64,000 bases of DNA from a marine actinobacterium PHSC20C1 (GTDB taxonomy: Bacteria > Actinomycetota > Actinomycetes > Actinomycetales > Microbacteriaceae): positions 482,577-546,576 of the forward strand of contig CH672415.1 in assembly GCA_000153145.1 (NCBI GenBank). The letters are read 5' to 3'. This document shows, piece by piece, positions 33,862 to 43,511 of the stretch. How positions within the stretch are numbered: position 1 is the first letter of the stretch; each line of letters starts with the position of its first letter. The translations under genes were made by a program, and so were the position numbers. Under the pieces are notes generated by a model. The model made no database searches. It worked only from the letters and a program-made list of their open reading frames with translations, and had not been told where the DNA came from.

Positions 33862-34431
33862 ATGAACAACACATTTGGCACCGGGCGACGCGATTCTCAC
33901 CGCCGTCCATTTGCAGAGGCATCCGGACAGCCGGGTTTCGGACTCTGGGAAACCTTTGACAACCTACGCGGCGAGTTCGAGCGTCGTGTAGCTCCACGAA
34001 TGGGGCGCGGCGATGTGCGGGTAGCAATTCTGGCGCTGCTCGCCGAGGAACCCATGCACGGCTACCAAATCATCCACGAAATCGAGGACCGTAGCCACGG
34101 CGCGTGGAAGCCGAGCCCTGGTTCGGTCTACCCAACGTTGCAGCTTTTGGCTGATGAGGGACTTATCGAGGCGCACGAAGCCGACGGCAAGAAGACCTAC
34201 ACACTCACTGAGCAGGGTCGCGACGAGGTGAAGACGAGTCGTCCAGCACCGTGGGCAGACTCGAATCCGCGCGATTCCTCGCATTCAACGGCGCTCCCCC
34301 AGTCCGCCGCAAAGCTCGCGGAAGCAGTCGTGCCGATCATGCGAAGTGGCACCCCTGAGCAGGTCGCCGAAGCGGTCGCTGTTATCGACGACGCTCGTCG
34401 TAAGCTGTACGCAATCCTCGCTCAAGACTGA
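33862..34431 (+). CDS. PadR-family transcriptional regulator
   Basis: A 189-residue PadR protein with an extended N-terminus (residues 1-48), a winged helix (RVAILALLAEEPMHGYQIIH, then SPGSVYPTLQLLADEGLIEA and the wing DGKKTYTLTEQG; about 52-120) and a C-terminal helical dimerisation segment. GTGGAGG precedes the ATG. The UbiB-like kinase gene starts 37 bp downstream and may be co-transcribed. Effector unknown; PadR proteins often control efflux pumps or stress genes. Confidence 0.9.
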   Translation: MNNTFGTGRRDSHRRPFAEASGQPGFGLWETFDNLRGEFERRVAPRMGRGDVRVAILALLAEEPMHGYQIIHEIEDRSHGAWKPSPGSVYPTLQLLADEGLIEAHEADGKKTYTLTEQGRDEVKTSRPAPWADSNPRDSSHSTALPQSAAKLAEAVVPIMRSGTPEQVAEAVAVIDDARRKLYAILAQD

Positions 34432-34468
34432 TCGGATGTCGGTTCACAACCGGCATCAGGGAGATTCG

Positions 34469-36169
34469 ATGACCAACGCCAGACAGCTGCGCGCCCGCTA
34501 TCGTCGGATCCTGCGTTTCGCTGCCAGGTACATGGTCTTGGAGTGGTGGTTTGAGTTAGTTCTGCCGCGCTTCGGCCTCGAGCGGGTTGCGGCACGTCGT
34601 CGGCTTGCGCGGGCAAGCCTCATTGCGCGCCACTTCCACACGCTTGCGATTGACCTCGGTGGTCTCATGATCAAAGTCGGTCAATTCATGTCGTCACGAC
34701 TCGACGTGCTTCCCGCCGAGATCACGCGTGAGCTCGAGGGACTTCAGGATGAGGTACCTGCCGTTGACTTTCACCTCATTCGTGAAAGTGCCGAGCATGA
34801 GCTCGCGGTGACGCTCGAGCGCGCCTACGAGTATTTTGATCCGCAACCGATTGCAGCAGCATCATTTGGTCAAGTGCACCGAGCGCGGCTATTGCCGGCA
34901 GATGTCGCCGACGTGGGCTTCAGCAATGTCGTAGTCAAAGTGCAGCGCCCCGGGATAGCCGACATTATTGATGTCGACCTGTCGGCACTGCGGAAAGTCG
35001 CCAACTGGCTCAGCCGCGTGCGGTTCATCTCGCGACGTGTTGACCTTCCGGCGCTTCTAGAAGAGTTCGCAATAATCAGCTTGCGCGAGATCGACTATCT
35101 CAACGAGGGCAGCAATGCGGAACGTTTCGCAGCGAACTTTGCTGACGACCCCAGAGTTGAAGCGCCCGCCGTGGTGTGGGAACGAACCACACGACGGATT
35201 CTGACGCTCGCCGACGCGACCGCGATCAAGATCAACGACCGCCGACGCCTCGAAGCAGCAGGCATCGATCCTTCAGCGGTCGCCGATGAACTGTCGCGCG
35301 CAATGTTCGAGCAGCTCTTTATCCACCGTTTCTTCCACGCCGATCCTCATCCCGGCAACATTTTTGTCACGCCTGCCGACCCCGCACACACAGACGCCTC
35401 GAGGCCAAGCTGGGTTCTCACCTTTGTGGACTTCGGGATGATGGGCGAGGTTCCCGAGAACCTCAGCCGAGGGCTGCAGCGCCTGATCATTGCCGCCGCT
35501 GCCCGTGATGCCCCTGGACTTGTCGCCAGTGTGCGAGACATGGGAGTGCTTCTTCGCTCGGCAGAGACGGCACCTCTTGAGCGAGCCATGGGCGAACTAT
35601 TCGACCGATTCGGCGGCATGGGATTCGCCGAACTTCAGCGAGTCGACCCAGAGGAATTCAAAGAATTCGGCAACGAGTTTGGTGACGTCATGCGCACCAT
35701 GCCGTTCCAGCTGCCGGAGAACTTCCTCCTCATCATTCGCGCTGTCTCCGTTACGTCCGGTGTCGCCAGCGATCTCAATTCCGGCTACAACGTGTGGACT
35801 GCTATCGAACCGTTTGCACAGAGACTCGCGAGAGATGAGAGCGGTGGCACAGCAAAAGAGTTCGCCAAGCAAGCGCTATCGTCGGCCGGGCTCATTTTGC
35901 GCCTTCCCCAGCAGCTGGAGAGTGTGGCCACTCTCATGCAACGAGGTCAGCTCGCAGTTGAGACGCCGAGCGCGGATAAACACCTCAGAGTGGTGGAACA
36001 ACTCGTGCGCCGGGTGCTCTCGGCGATTCTCTTTACGGCCTTACTCATCGGTGGAATTTTGTTGCGGCAGACAGATCCGATTTTAGGAAGCGTGCTTCTG
36101 TTTAGCTCTGCGCTCCCTCTGGCGCACGCACTCTTCGCTGGAATCGTTGCCGCAGGCCGGCGGTTCTAA
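34469..36169 (+). CDS. ABC1/UbiB-family atypical kinase
   Basis: A 566-residue ABC1 kinase-like protein. Family motifs: LIKVGQFMSSRLDVLP (KxGQ helix, about 63-78), the Ala-rich loop AAASFGQVHRARL replacing the P-loop, VVVKVQRPG (ATP Lys), EIDYLNEGSNAERF (ExD), FFHADPHPGNIF and FVDFGMMGE (catalytic/metal Asp). The C-terminus has two membrane helices (about 520-560). Such proteins support isoprenoid-lipid or quinone metabolism as ATPases. The chosen ATG has GGGAG six bases upstream; earlier in-frame starts at 34346 and 34436 overlap padR or lack a site. Confidence 0.88.
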   Translation: MTNARQLRARYRRILRFAARYMVLEWWFELVLPRFGLERVAARRRLARASLIARHFHTLAIDLGGLMIKVGQFMSSRLDVLPAEITRELEGLQDEVPAVDFHLIRESAEHELAVTLERAYEYFDPQPIAAASFGQVHRARLLPADVADVGFSNVVVKVQRPGIADIIDVDLSALRKVANWLSRVRFISRRVDLPALLEEFAIISLREIDYLNEGSNAERFAANFADDPRVEAPAVVWERTTRRILTLADATAIKINDRRRLEAAGIDPSAVADELSRAMFEQLFIHRFFHADPHPGNIFVTPADPAHTDASRPSWVLTFVDFGMMGEVPENLSRGLQRLIIAAAARDAPGLVASVRDMGVLLRSAETAPLERAMGELFDRFGGMGFAELQRVDPEEFKEFGNEFGDVMRTMPFQLPENFLLIIRAVSVTSGVASDLNSGYNVWTAIEPFAQRLARDESGGTAKEFAKQALSSAGLILRLPQQLESVATLMQRGQLAVETPSADKHLRVVEQLVRRVLSAILFTALLIGGILLRQTDPILGSVLLFSSALPLAHALFAGIVAAGRRF

Positions 36170-36415
36170 AAGCCCGTTGGGTGCCTGCTGCGGGCGGTCG
36201 GCACTGCCTGAGAGTCGCCCATGAATCTGCGCGATCGGCTATCGTGGAGGCAGGTTCGCGCGCGTTTACCGCGAAACGTCCTTGTCTAGCCGGGCAATCC
36301 TCGGCTCGTAGTCGGCAGAGTTGTCGGCGTCCAGCCGTGCCAGACATTCGCACGCACGGCACACTTCACATCCTTAGCTGCGCAGTCTCGTGGCTCCCTT
36401 TCGCAGGAGAAGCTC

Positions 36416-37933
36416 ATCGCTATCACTCAAACACCCCGCTCGAACCGTTACCGAGCGGACCCATCGGTACTCACCGCACTTCGCACCCCTCGCATTCTCA
36501 CTCGAGAGGTGTTGGCCGGACTGGTAGTCGCGCTAGCGCTCATTCCCGAAGCGATCTCGTTCTCGATCATTGCGGGGGTAGATCCTCGCGTCGGCTTGTT
36601 TTCGTCGTTTGTGATGGCCGTATCGATCGCCTTCCTCGGCGGAAGGCCGGCGATGATTACCGCAGCGACGGGAGCTATCGCACTCGTGATTGCACCGGTT
36701 GCCCGCGAGTACGGCATGGACTATTTCATCGCAACAGTGATGCTTGGCGGAATTCTTCAAGTAATCATGGGCGTACTTGGTGTCGCGAAGCTCATGCGTT
36801 TCATCCCTCGCAGCGTGATGCTCGGGTTCGTGAATTCGCTCGCCATCCTCATCTTTATGGCCCAACTGCCGCACCTGATCAACGTGCCATGGATGGTGTA
36901 CCCCCTCGTCGGGATCGGGCTCATCATTATGGTTCTGATGCCTCGCTTCACAAAGGTGGTTCCCGCTCCCCTCGTCGCCATCGTTTTGCTGACGATCGCC
37001 ACGGTCACAATGGCAATCGCTGTGCCCACCGTTGGCGATCAGGGCGAACTGCCCCGCAGCCTCCCGGAGCTCTTCATTCCGAATGTTCCCCTCAACTGGG
37101 AAACTCTTTCGATCATCGGCCCCTTCGCGATTGCTATGGCGCTCGTTGGATTGTTGGAGTCGCTCTTGACCGCGAAACTCGTCGATGACATCACTGACAC
37201 CCACTCGCGAAAGACGCGCGAAGCATGGGGCCAAGGCGTCGCCAACGTGCTTTCCGGCCTCTTCGGAGGAATGGGCGGATGCGCCATGATCGGTCAGACC
37301 ATGATCAACGTGAAGGCGTCAGGAGCTCGCACGCGCATCTCAACGTTCTTGGCTGGAATTTTCTTGCTCATCCTGGTTGTCGTTCTTGGCGACGTTGTCG
37401 CGGTAATTCCTATGGCAGCTCTTGTCGCCGTCATGATCATCGTCGCAGTGTCAACGTTCAACTGGCACAGCGTTCAGTGGTCAACTCTCAAGCGCATGCC
37501 CAAGAGCGAGACGACAGTAATGGTCGCCACCGTTGTCGTCGTGGTCGCCACTCACAACCTCGCTATTGGCGTTCTCGTCGGTGTAGTTGTCGCGATGGTC
37601 GCATTTGCGCGTCGAGTAGCTCACTTCGCTACGGTCGATCGCAGCTTGCCAGACGACGAGACCGTGCCCACCGCGTACTACCGCGTAAATGGAGAACTCT
37701 TCTTCGCCTCGAGCAATGACCTGACAACTCAGTTCGAGTATTCAGACGACCCGGACCGGGTAATCATTGACATGTCGAACTCCCACATTTGGGATGCCTC
37801 CACTGTCGCGGCCCTCGACGCAATCACAACGAAGTATGAGCGTCGAGGGAAGCGCGTTGTTCTCATCGGGCTCAACGAAGCCAGCCAGTACATGCACGAA
37901 CGACTTGCAGGCAATCTCGGCGGCGAAGGCTAG
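36416..37933 (+). CDS. SulP-family anion transporter with STAS domain (start uncertain)
   Basis: A SulP/SLC26 transporter: EVLAGLVVALALIPEAISFS is the first membrane segment, followed by about 12-14 helices and a C-terminal STAS domain (VIIDMSNSHIWDASTVAALD). Likely sulfate or another inorganic anion, or bicarbonate. The first conventional in-frame start is GTG at 36509, which begins inside the first conserved segment and has no clear ribosome binding site. In-frame homologous-looking N-terminal sequence (ITQTPRSNRYRADPSVLTAL) continues upstream to an ATC at 36416, five bases after AGGAGA (36405-36410). I use 36416 (505 residues) as the likely N-terminus; 36509 (474 residues) is the conservative alternative. 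Confidence 0.8.
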   Translation: MAITQTPRSNRYRADPSVLTALRTPRILTREVLAGLVVALALIPEAISFSIIAGVDPRVGLFSSFVMAVSIAFLGGRPAMITAATGAIALVIAPVAREYGMDYFIATVMLGGILQVIMGVLGVAKLMRFIPRSVMLGFVNSLAILIFMAQLPHLINVPWMVYPLVGIGLIIMVLMPRFTKVVPAPLVAIVLLTIATVTMAIAVPTVGDQGELPRSLPELFIPNVPLNWETLSIIGPFAIAMALVGLLESLLTAKLVDDITDTHSRKTREAWGQGVANVLSGLFGGMGGCAMIGQTMINVKASGARTRISTFLAGIFLLILVVVLGDVVAVIPMAALVAVMIIVAVSTFNWHSVQWSTLKRMPKSETTVMVATVVVVVATHNLAIGVLVGVVVAMVAFARRVAHFATVDRSLPDDETVPTAYYRVNGELFFASSNDLTTQFEYSDDPDRVIIDMSNSHIWDASTVAALDAITTKYERRGKRVVLIGLNEASQYMHERLAGNLGGEG

Positions 37934-37952
37934 CGAGAGCAGCCGGCAGCGG

Positions 37953-38672
37953 TCAGTTCGCGAGCGGCTCCACCGAGAGCGTCGAATGATGCGTATTGGC
38001 GGAGCCGTAGGCTGCTGTCACCAGGATGGGCAAATGGTCTGACGAGCCACGCGCGAGGGTTTCGACGCCCTCAATCGTGAACCCCTGCGACGTCACAAAG
38101 TCGAAGTGCCCGCGGAAGAATTTATAGTTCGTATACGTCATCCGATCGCTGAGCGACAGGTCATACCCGGTCTTTTTGACGCGCTCGCTGAGGCCGTCTT
38201 TGAAGAGCGGGTAGTTGTAGTCCCCCACCATCAAGATGGGCGAGCCAGAGCCGAGTGTTTGGAGTAGTTCGTGAGCGGCTTTGATCTGGTTGCGTCGCAG
38301 GGAATTGAGCGCGGTCAGTGGGGCGGCATGAAAAGACGCCAACACGAGCTCATGGCCGGAATCTCGGTCAACCAAGCGTGAGCCGAGCAAGCGTTCTGAC
38401 GTGGGAGAAAAGACTCGATCGTGGAGCGACTTCTTGAGTTCAAAGGAATTACTCGCTGTTTGCTCGTAGCGTTCGCGCCGATAGTAGATCGCGAGTCCGA
38501 GACGATTGTTCTTGGTTGAGTCGGCAAGATGCAAGTTGCCTATTTCGGCGGGAAGCTCGGCAGCGCTGACCTCTTGGAGGCACAGAGCATCCAGGTTAGG
38601 GGTTTCTGCCAGCGCGGCCAACTCAGTGACGGCCCTGTGCTTACGGAGGTTGTAGCTAATTACGCGAATCAC
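37953..38672 (-). CDS. Endonuclease/exonuclease/phosphatase (EEP) family protein
   Basis: A 239-residue EEP-fold protein. The active-site blocks are RVISYNLRKH (Asn), LDALCLQEVS (metal Glu), VLASFHAAPLT, ILMVGDYNYP (Asp/Asn pair) and GSSDHLPILV (catalytic His-Asp). Substrates in this family range from DNA to phospholipids or inositol phosphates; none is indicated here. It has no signal peptide and lies between convergent SulP and the APC permease gene. Confidence 0.87.
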   Translation of the reverse strand: MIRVISYNLRKHRAVTELAALAETPNLDALCLQEVSAAELPAEIGNLHLADSTKNNRLGLAIYYRRERYEQTASNSFELKKSLHDRVFSPTSERLLGSRLVDRDSGHELVLASFHAAPLTALNSLRRNQIKAAHELLQTLGSGSPILMVGDYNYPLFKDGLSERVKKTGYDLSLSDRMTYTNYKFFRGHFDFVTSQGFTIEGVETLARGSSDHLPILVTAAYGSANTHHSTLSVEPLAN

Positions 38673-38708
38673 GAACCTATATACCTCTTCCTTAAAGAGA
38701 GAACCAGC

Positions 38709-39977
38709 CTATGCGCCATGGTGGGAAAGTGGTTGAGATTGTCGGTTGGAAAGCAAACGCACAGGAATCCCAATGAGGACGATGACTATGCCGACCGCCA
38801 CACCAACGATGGGCACCGTTGCCACCAACACCAGACACGCAGCGGCACCCAGCACGTTGACGGACCGTGGCATTCGGCGTTGAGCAGCCGGTTGAGTGAA
38901 GGCCGCGACGTTGGCAACGAAGTAGTAAAGAAGCACACCGAATGATGAGAAAGCGATCGCACCTCGCAAATCGGCGACTAACACCACGCCAAGTACAACT
39001 ACTGCCAGAACTAACTCAGCACGGTGCGGCACAGCAAATCGGGGATGAACGGCCGCTAGCCATCGCGGCAAATCATTATTTCGTGCCATAGCCAGTGTTG
39101 TGCGGCCAATTCCCGCCATCAGCGCGAGCAAAGCTCCGAGCGATGCCACCCCGGCGGCAAGAGCGACAATTCCGGATGCCCAACCCCAGCCAGCGGCATC
39201 CAGAACATCAGTGATCGGCGCTCGTGACGTTGCCAATGCTTCGGACCCTAGGGCGGAAAGCATCACAAGGCCCAAGGTGAGATACAACCCAGCGGTGATC
39301 GCCAGGGCAGTCATAATCGCGCGCGGGATTGCGCGAGCAGGATTGCGTACTTCTTCGCCCAGAGTGGCAATGCGCGCATATCCTGCGAACGCAAAGAACA
39401 GTACGCCGGCAGACTGCAGAATCCCATAGGGGTCGACGTCGCCAAATACTACGACTGGATGTGCGGCCAAAGTTCCAGAGGTAAACGCCACGACGATAAC
39501 TCCGACAAGGATGACGATTACGAAGACAAGAACCAGTTTGGTTGCAAAGACTGTGCGGTTGATGCCGAGTAGGTTCACTATGGTGAGCACGATTACGGCG
39601 ACGATGGCGACGGGCTTCTGCCATTCGGTTGGAGCAACGTACGCAGCGAAAACTAGGGCCATCGCTGCGCAGCTTGCAGTCTTCCCGATGAGAAATGACC
39701 ACCCTGCGAAGTAGCCCCACCACGGGCCAAGTCTTTCTCGACCGTAAACGTATGTGCCGCCCGCTACCGGGTAGACGGCGGCCAATTGTGCGGAGGCCGC
39801 CGCGTTGCACCAGGCCACAAGAGCGGCAATAACGAGACCGATCAGTAGTCCAGCTCCCGCCGCATGAGCTGCAGGTACAAACGCCGCAAATACGCCAGCG
39901 CCGATCATCGACCCGAGACCAATCACGGTCGCGTCGACCGTGCTTAATCGCCGAGAAAGCGTGGCGTTCCTGTTCAC
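38709..39977 (-). CDS. APC-family amino acid permease
   Basis: A 422-residue permease with about 12 helices. The first helix carries VIGLGSMIGAGVFAAFVPA, the LeuT-fold unwound glycine motif, and a second conserved block is PVAGGTYVYGRERLGPWWGY (about 70-89), typical of the YhdG/cationic amino acid transporter branch. Probably an amino acid uptake or exchange system; specificity unknown. Confidence 0.88.
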   Translation of the reverse strand: MNRNATLSRRLSTVDATVIGLGSMIGAGVFAAFVPAAHAAGAGLLIGLVIAALVAWCNAAASAQLAAVYPVAGGTYVYGRERLGPWWGYFAGWSFLIGKTASCAAMALVFAAYVAPTEWQKPVAIVAVIVLTIVNLLGINRTVFATKLVLVFVIVILVGVIVVAFTSGTLAAHPVVVFGDVDPYGILQSAGVLFFAFAGYARIATLGEEVRNPARAIPRAIMTALAITAGLYLTLGLVMLSALGSEALATSRAPITDVLDAAGWGWASGIVALAAGVASLGALLALMAGIGRTTLAMARNNDLPRWLAAVHPRFAVPHRAELVLAVVVLGVVLVADLRGAIAFSSFGVLLYYFVANVAAFTQPAAQRRMPRSVNVLGAAACLVLVATVPIVGVAVGIVIVLIGIPVRLLSNRQSQPLSHHGA

Positions 39978-40077
39978 GTGCTCACACTACTCCGGGCGTG
40001 AGGCCAACCTCAGCATGCGACACAATCGCTGGGTGAACGGTTGTCGACGGCACGGCAAACGTCAGCTGTCGCCGTCG

Positions 40078-41016
40078 CTATTCGACGAAACGGATTCCGT
40101 TGCCCAGCCTCGTGCGTACGTCGAAGAGTTCATTGCCGCCAATACTGCGACTCTGAGCGGATTCAGGCCCAGTGCGCAGCAGGTGAGCCAGAACACTCTG
40201 TCGCACAACGAGTGCAGGCGCCCCCCGCACCGAACCGAGCGAGGCGTGCGGTTGATCTAGTGCATCGTCGGGAACAACAATCACGAAACACGTAAACGCG
40301 ACGCCCAATTGGCGACTCAGCATCTTCGCGCGTGATGCTAGTTCGTGCATCGGTTTTTCTGGCTGAACATGGGGGCCGATCAGCTCACCACGGCGAATCT
40401 TCACTGGTCCGCCGAAATCTTCGGAGAGCATCGCAAATAGTCCAGTCGGGCCGAGTACAACGTGATCAATCTTGCGTTCTGGCGGACCAGTAGATACGTC
40501 GTGCCACACGGTGAAACCAATGCCCAACGCACTGACGGTACGCGCAGTTGCTTCCTCTGCAAGCGCATCCGCGAGCGTGCGCCGCAGTTCGCGCGGTGCG
40601 GTGCGCACGAGAGTGGGATCGTATGGGTCATCGAGGCTAGCCCCTCGGCCAACCCATTCCCGCATCCCGTCAAGGTAACGCTCGCGTCGCCATCCTCCTG
40701 GATGCCCGTGAGCCTTGGCTCGAGGGCGGGAATTCTCGCGCGACGGCGCCGCAGCCCGAGACGAGAATGATGACCCTGCCGTACGCGGGGAACTGGTGCG
40801 ACTACGTGAACCCGCGTCGTATCCCCGACGTTTCTCCGGCGTACCCACGCGATCCCAGGCATCCTGAACGGCCGTGAAGCGCTCGGGGTCTCCCCCGGTA
40901 TCTGGGTGAGTTTCCCGGAGTGCACGCCGAAACGCCTTCTTCAGTTCAGCCTCGCTAGCCGAAGCCTCAACACCGAGTACCTCGTAAGCGCTCGCTGATA
41001 AGGGGCTATTAGGCAT
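40078..41016 (-). CDS. J-domain protein fused to a NERD-like domain
   Basis: A 312-residue protein with an N-terminal J domain (residues 9-68; AYEVLGVEASASEAELKKAF, with the HPD triad in ETHPDTGGD) that should stimulate a DnaK-type Hsp70, a Ser/Arg-rich linker (about 69-110) and a C-terminal region (about 140-312) resembling nuclease-related NERD domains: KIDHVVLGPTGLFAMLSEDF is the core strand pair with the conserved Asp. The glycine/phenylalanine and zinc-finger regions of DnaJ are absent, so it is a class C J protein. The NERD assignment is moderate. Confidence 0.75.
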   Translation of the reverse strand: MPNSPLSASAYEVLGVEASASEAELKKAFRRALRETHPDTGGDPERFTAVQDAWDRVGTPEKRRGYDAGSRSRTSSPRTAGSSFSSRAAAPSRENSRPRAKAHGHPGGWRRERYLDGMREWVGRGASLDDPYDPTLVRTAPRELRRTLADALAEEATARTVSALGIGFTVWHDVSTGPPERKIDHVVLGPTGLFAMLSEDFGGPVKIRRGELIGPHVQPEKPMHELASRAKMLSRQLGVAFTCFVIVVPDDALDQPHASLGSVRGAPALVVRQSVLAHLLRTGPESAQSRSIGGNELFDVRTRLGNGIRFVE

Positions 41017-41139
41017 GACTCGCTCTCATGGTGCAACTGGCGACGCAGTTTTGGGTGAAACGTCCACATTACCGAACCTCGCTGGCAACGTTCGGGATGT
41101 CGTAGGCAAGTGCCCAGTCGGCGGGCGTAGCGTTGTGTC

Positions 41140-41625
41140 GTGACCGAACTTCGCAATATCCCCCTGACCACTATCGACGGCGCTGAAACGACGCTGGCAG
41201 ACTTCCGTGACAAGGTGGTTCTCATCGTCAACGTAGCTTCGCGTTGTGGCCTCTCGCCACAGTATGAACAGCTCGAGCAATTGCAGAAAACCTATGGTGA
41301 ACGCGGATTCACGGTTCTCGGCTTTCCGAGCAACCAATTTTTGCAGGAGTTGAACACCGAAGACGCAATCAAGGAATACTGCTCAATGACGTGGGGCGTG
41401 ACTTTCCCGATGTTCGAGAAAGTGAAGCTCAACGGCAAGTCGGCGCATCCGCTGTTTGCGGAGCTCAAAAAGACGGCAGACGACTCTGGCAAGGCCGGTC
41501 GTGTCGCGTGGAACTTCGAAAAGTTCTTGGTCACCCCCGGCAACGAAGTTCATCGTTTTCGTCCGACGGTGGTACCGGATGACCCGGCCATCGTCAATGC
41601 GATCGAAGCTGCACTTCCGGCTTAG
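41140..41625 (+). CDS. Glutathione-peroxidase-family thiol peroxidase
   Basis: A 161-residue peroxidase of the GPx fold. The catalytic tetrad is visible: Cys in ASRCGLSPQYEQLEQL (about residue 35), Gln in LGFPSNQFLQE, Trp-Asn in WNFEKFLV. It has Cys instead of selenocysteine. The usual resolving Cys of thioredoxin-dependent GPx (in NCACKC-like position) is not obvious; a Cys in KEYCSMTWG may play that role. Actinobacteria of this type generally rely on mycothiol or thioredoxin rather than glutathione, so reduction by thioredoxin is likely. Start is GTG. Confidence 0.92.
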   Translation: MTELRNIPLTTIDGAETTLADFRDKVVLIVNVASRCGLSPQYEQLEQLQKTYGERGFTVLGFPSNQFLQELNTEDAIKEYCSMTWGVTFPMFEKVKLNGKSAHPLFAELKKTADDSGKAGRVAWNFEKFLVTPGNEVHRFRPTVVPDDPAIVNAIEAALPA

Positions 41626-41634
41626 GCTAGAACT

Positions 41635-41919
41635 ATGACCACGCTTTTTGACCACGAGGAACACGCCAGCCGTTACGTCATGAGTATTGACGGTGCGCTT
41701 GTTGCGGTCGCTGATTACCGCCTCAACGGCACATCAATTTCGTTCAATCACACGTATACCCAGCCCGCACATCGAGGCAACGGTTATGCCGCCCAACTCG
41801 TCAAATACGCCATGGACGACGTTGAAGCCACAACGGCAAAGCGAGTTCTCCCGATGTGCTGGTATGTCGCTGAGTGGTTCGACGCGAACCCCGCCCGAGC
41901 TCAGTTGCTGAGCCGCTAA
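41635..41919 (+). CDS. Small GNAT-family acetyltransferase (YjdJ-like)
   Basis: A 94-residue minimal GNAT domain of the GCN5-related YjdJ type. It shows SRYVMSIDGALVAVADYRL, the acetyl-CoA loop QPAHRGNGYAAQLVKYAM (residues 43-60) and a terminal CWYVAEWFDANP block with the conserved Trp-Phe. It follows the GPx gene by 9 bp and is probably co-transcribed. Confidence 0.88.
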   Translation: MTTLFDHEEHASRYVMSIDGALVAVADYRLNGTSISFNHTYTQPAHRGNGYAAQLVKYAMDDVEATTAKRVLPMCWYVAEWFDANPARAQLLSR

Positions 41920-41939
41920 CTTAGCTTCTTGCGCCGCCG

Positions 41940-43511
41940 CTACTTCTGTCGCTGTAATTGCACAAGCAACTCTGGCCCACGGCTATCGAGTAGCGCCCCA
42001 CCGACACGTACGCCAACAATCAATAAGACTGACCCAACAAGGATTCCCGTTCCGAGGGCCAGCCAACCCAAGAGTGCGTTACCGGTAGCGAAACCGATCA
42101 GGGCAAGGATCATTTCGGGAAGAGCCAAGACGGCGAGTGCTGTCCACGAGGCAAACATCGACAACATTAGTGTGAATCCGCCTCCAGGTCGTGACTTAAA
42201 CGGATTTTCCCCTGGGGCAGGCACGGAGAATGCGAATCGCCCTGACACAAGGGAGGACAGCGCGAATCCGGTGAGGAGAACACCAAGCGAAACGCCGAGC
42301 AGCCCGGCTAGGCGCTCCCAGCTGTCGCTCACCCACACACTCGCGACGGTGATAATTATTGTGGAAGGGACGGCAAAAACACTCACCGCAATGACCCTGC
42401 CCCAACGATCAGCGCGACCACTGACTCCTGTCTGAAGATGAAGACTGAACGCGGTGTTGTCGTAAGAGACATCGGTATAAATCGACATCCCGAGCAGCAC
42501 TGCCACGACGGGGCCGACAAAGAGAAGCCCCGAGAGGTCGCCGCTGGCTCCCGTGTAGAAGAACACCAGCGCGGGTACTAAAGGAACACTAATTAGGGAC
42601 TGCGCATAGCGTGGGTCCCGCAACCAGTACGTGAGCGCGCGTGCAGCGACGGCACCGGTTGGTGTTCCGGAAAAGACTCGAAACCACCCCAAACCGCGCC
42701 GAGTAGCACCGACAGAGGTTGCAGTGGCCGGGCGTTCGAGAGCCCTATCTAGCGCCCAACGCCAGACCAGGATGGAGCCGACGAGGGTGGCAACGCCAAT
42801 TAGTCCGTGGATAGCGGCTGCGCCAGGGTTGCCGAAGGCAAGATCACCGGGAACTGCCCAGATGGCACCGATTGGTGTCCACGCGACGACGTCTGCAATC
42901 GTCGGCAGTACTGTTCGAAGCTCGCGGAATAGAGCAGACACAGCAAGGATTGCTGGACCGAGCAAAATGAGTGGAATCAGGATCAGTACAGTCTTGGCTT
43001 CACGAGCTCTCCGGCCGGAGGAGATGCGCACGGTGAGAGCCGCGAGCATCCGGGATCCGACGACGCACGTCAGTGCGCCTATTGCGCCACACAACAGCGC
43101 AACGATTCCGATCAGTGGTGTTTGCCACCACACCAGGCTGGTTGCAAGAGCAGCAAGACTCGTAATGATGCCGGGCACTCCGAGGATGCCGCTCACCGTT
43201 AGCGCGAGTACGAGCGTGTTAATCGGAATCGGAAACGTAGCGAGCTTGGCGGGATCGACAGTCTCATCAATGCCCGAACTTAGCAATGGCAATACCGTCC
43301 ATCCGAGTATCAACAATGCGCCGCCGAGGACAACAGTCGTGCGTGCGAGTGTGTCGGGAGCAAAGCTCAGGGTAAACAAGCCCACGACGGCGAGCATGAG
43401 CATGAACAGCCCGTACATAGTGCCCAGGATGACTGCGACAGCTTGCCACGGGCTCCGGCTTAGAGCATTCGCGAGTAGCCGAAAACGCAGTCTTATGAGA
43501 TGCGCAACCAC
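41940..43511 (-). CDS. ABC exporter permease (ABC-2 type, 12-helix)
   Basis: A 523-residue hydrophobic protein with about 12-14 helices, arranged as a duplicated ABC-2-type membrane domain. It overlaps the end of the upstream ATP-binding gene by 19 bases, so together they form one exporter. Substrate unknown; an antibiotic, lipid or peptide exporter is typical for such pairs. The N-terminus MVAHLIRLRFRLLANALSRS is amphipathic, as usual for this family. Confidence 0.85.
   Translation of the reverse strand: MVAHLIRLRFRLLANALSRSPWQAVAVILGTMYGLFMLMLAVVGLFTLSFAPDTLARTTVVLGGALLILGWTVLPLLSSGIDETVDPAKLATFPIPINTLVLALTVSGILGVPGIITSLAALATSLVWWQTPLIGIVALLCGAIGALTCVVGSRMLAALTVRISSGRRAREAKTVLILIPLILLGPAILAVSALFRELRTVLPTIADVVAWTPIGAIWAVPGDLAFGNPGAAAIHGLIGVATLVGSILVWRWALDRALERPATATSVGATRRGLGWFRVFSGTPTGAVAARALTYWLRDPRYAQSLISVPLVPALVFFYTGASGDLSGLLFVGPVVAVLLGMSIYTDVSYDNTAFSLHLQTGVSGRADRWGRVIAVSVFAVPSTIIITVASVWVSDSWERLAGLLGVSLGVLLTGFALSSLVSGRFAFSVPAPGENPFKSRPGGGFTLMLSMFASWTALAVLALPEMILALIGFATGNALLGWLALGTGILVGSVLLIVGVRVGGALLDSRGPELLVQLQRQK

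Noticed and set aside
36181..37188. 335-codon plus-strand frame overlapping the SulP gene
   Set aside because: It is in a different frame from the conserved transporter, is Arg/His/Ser-rich and has no domain; a high-GC shadow.
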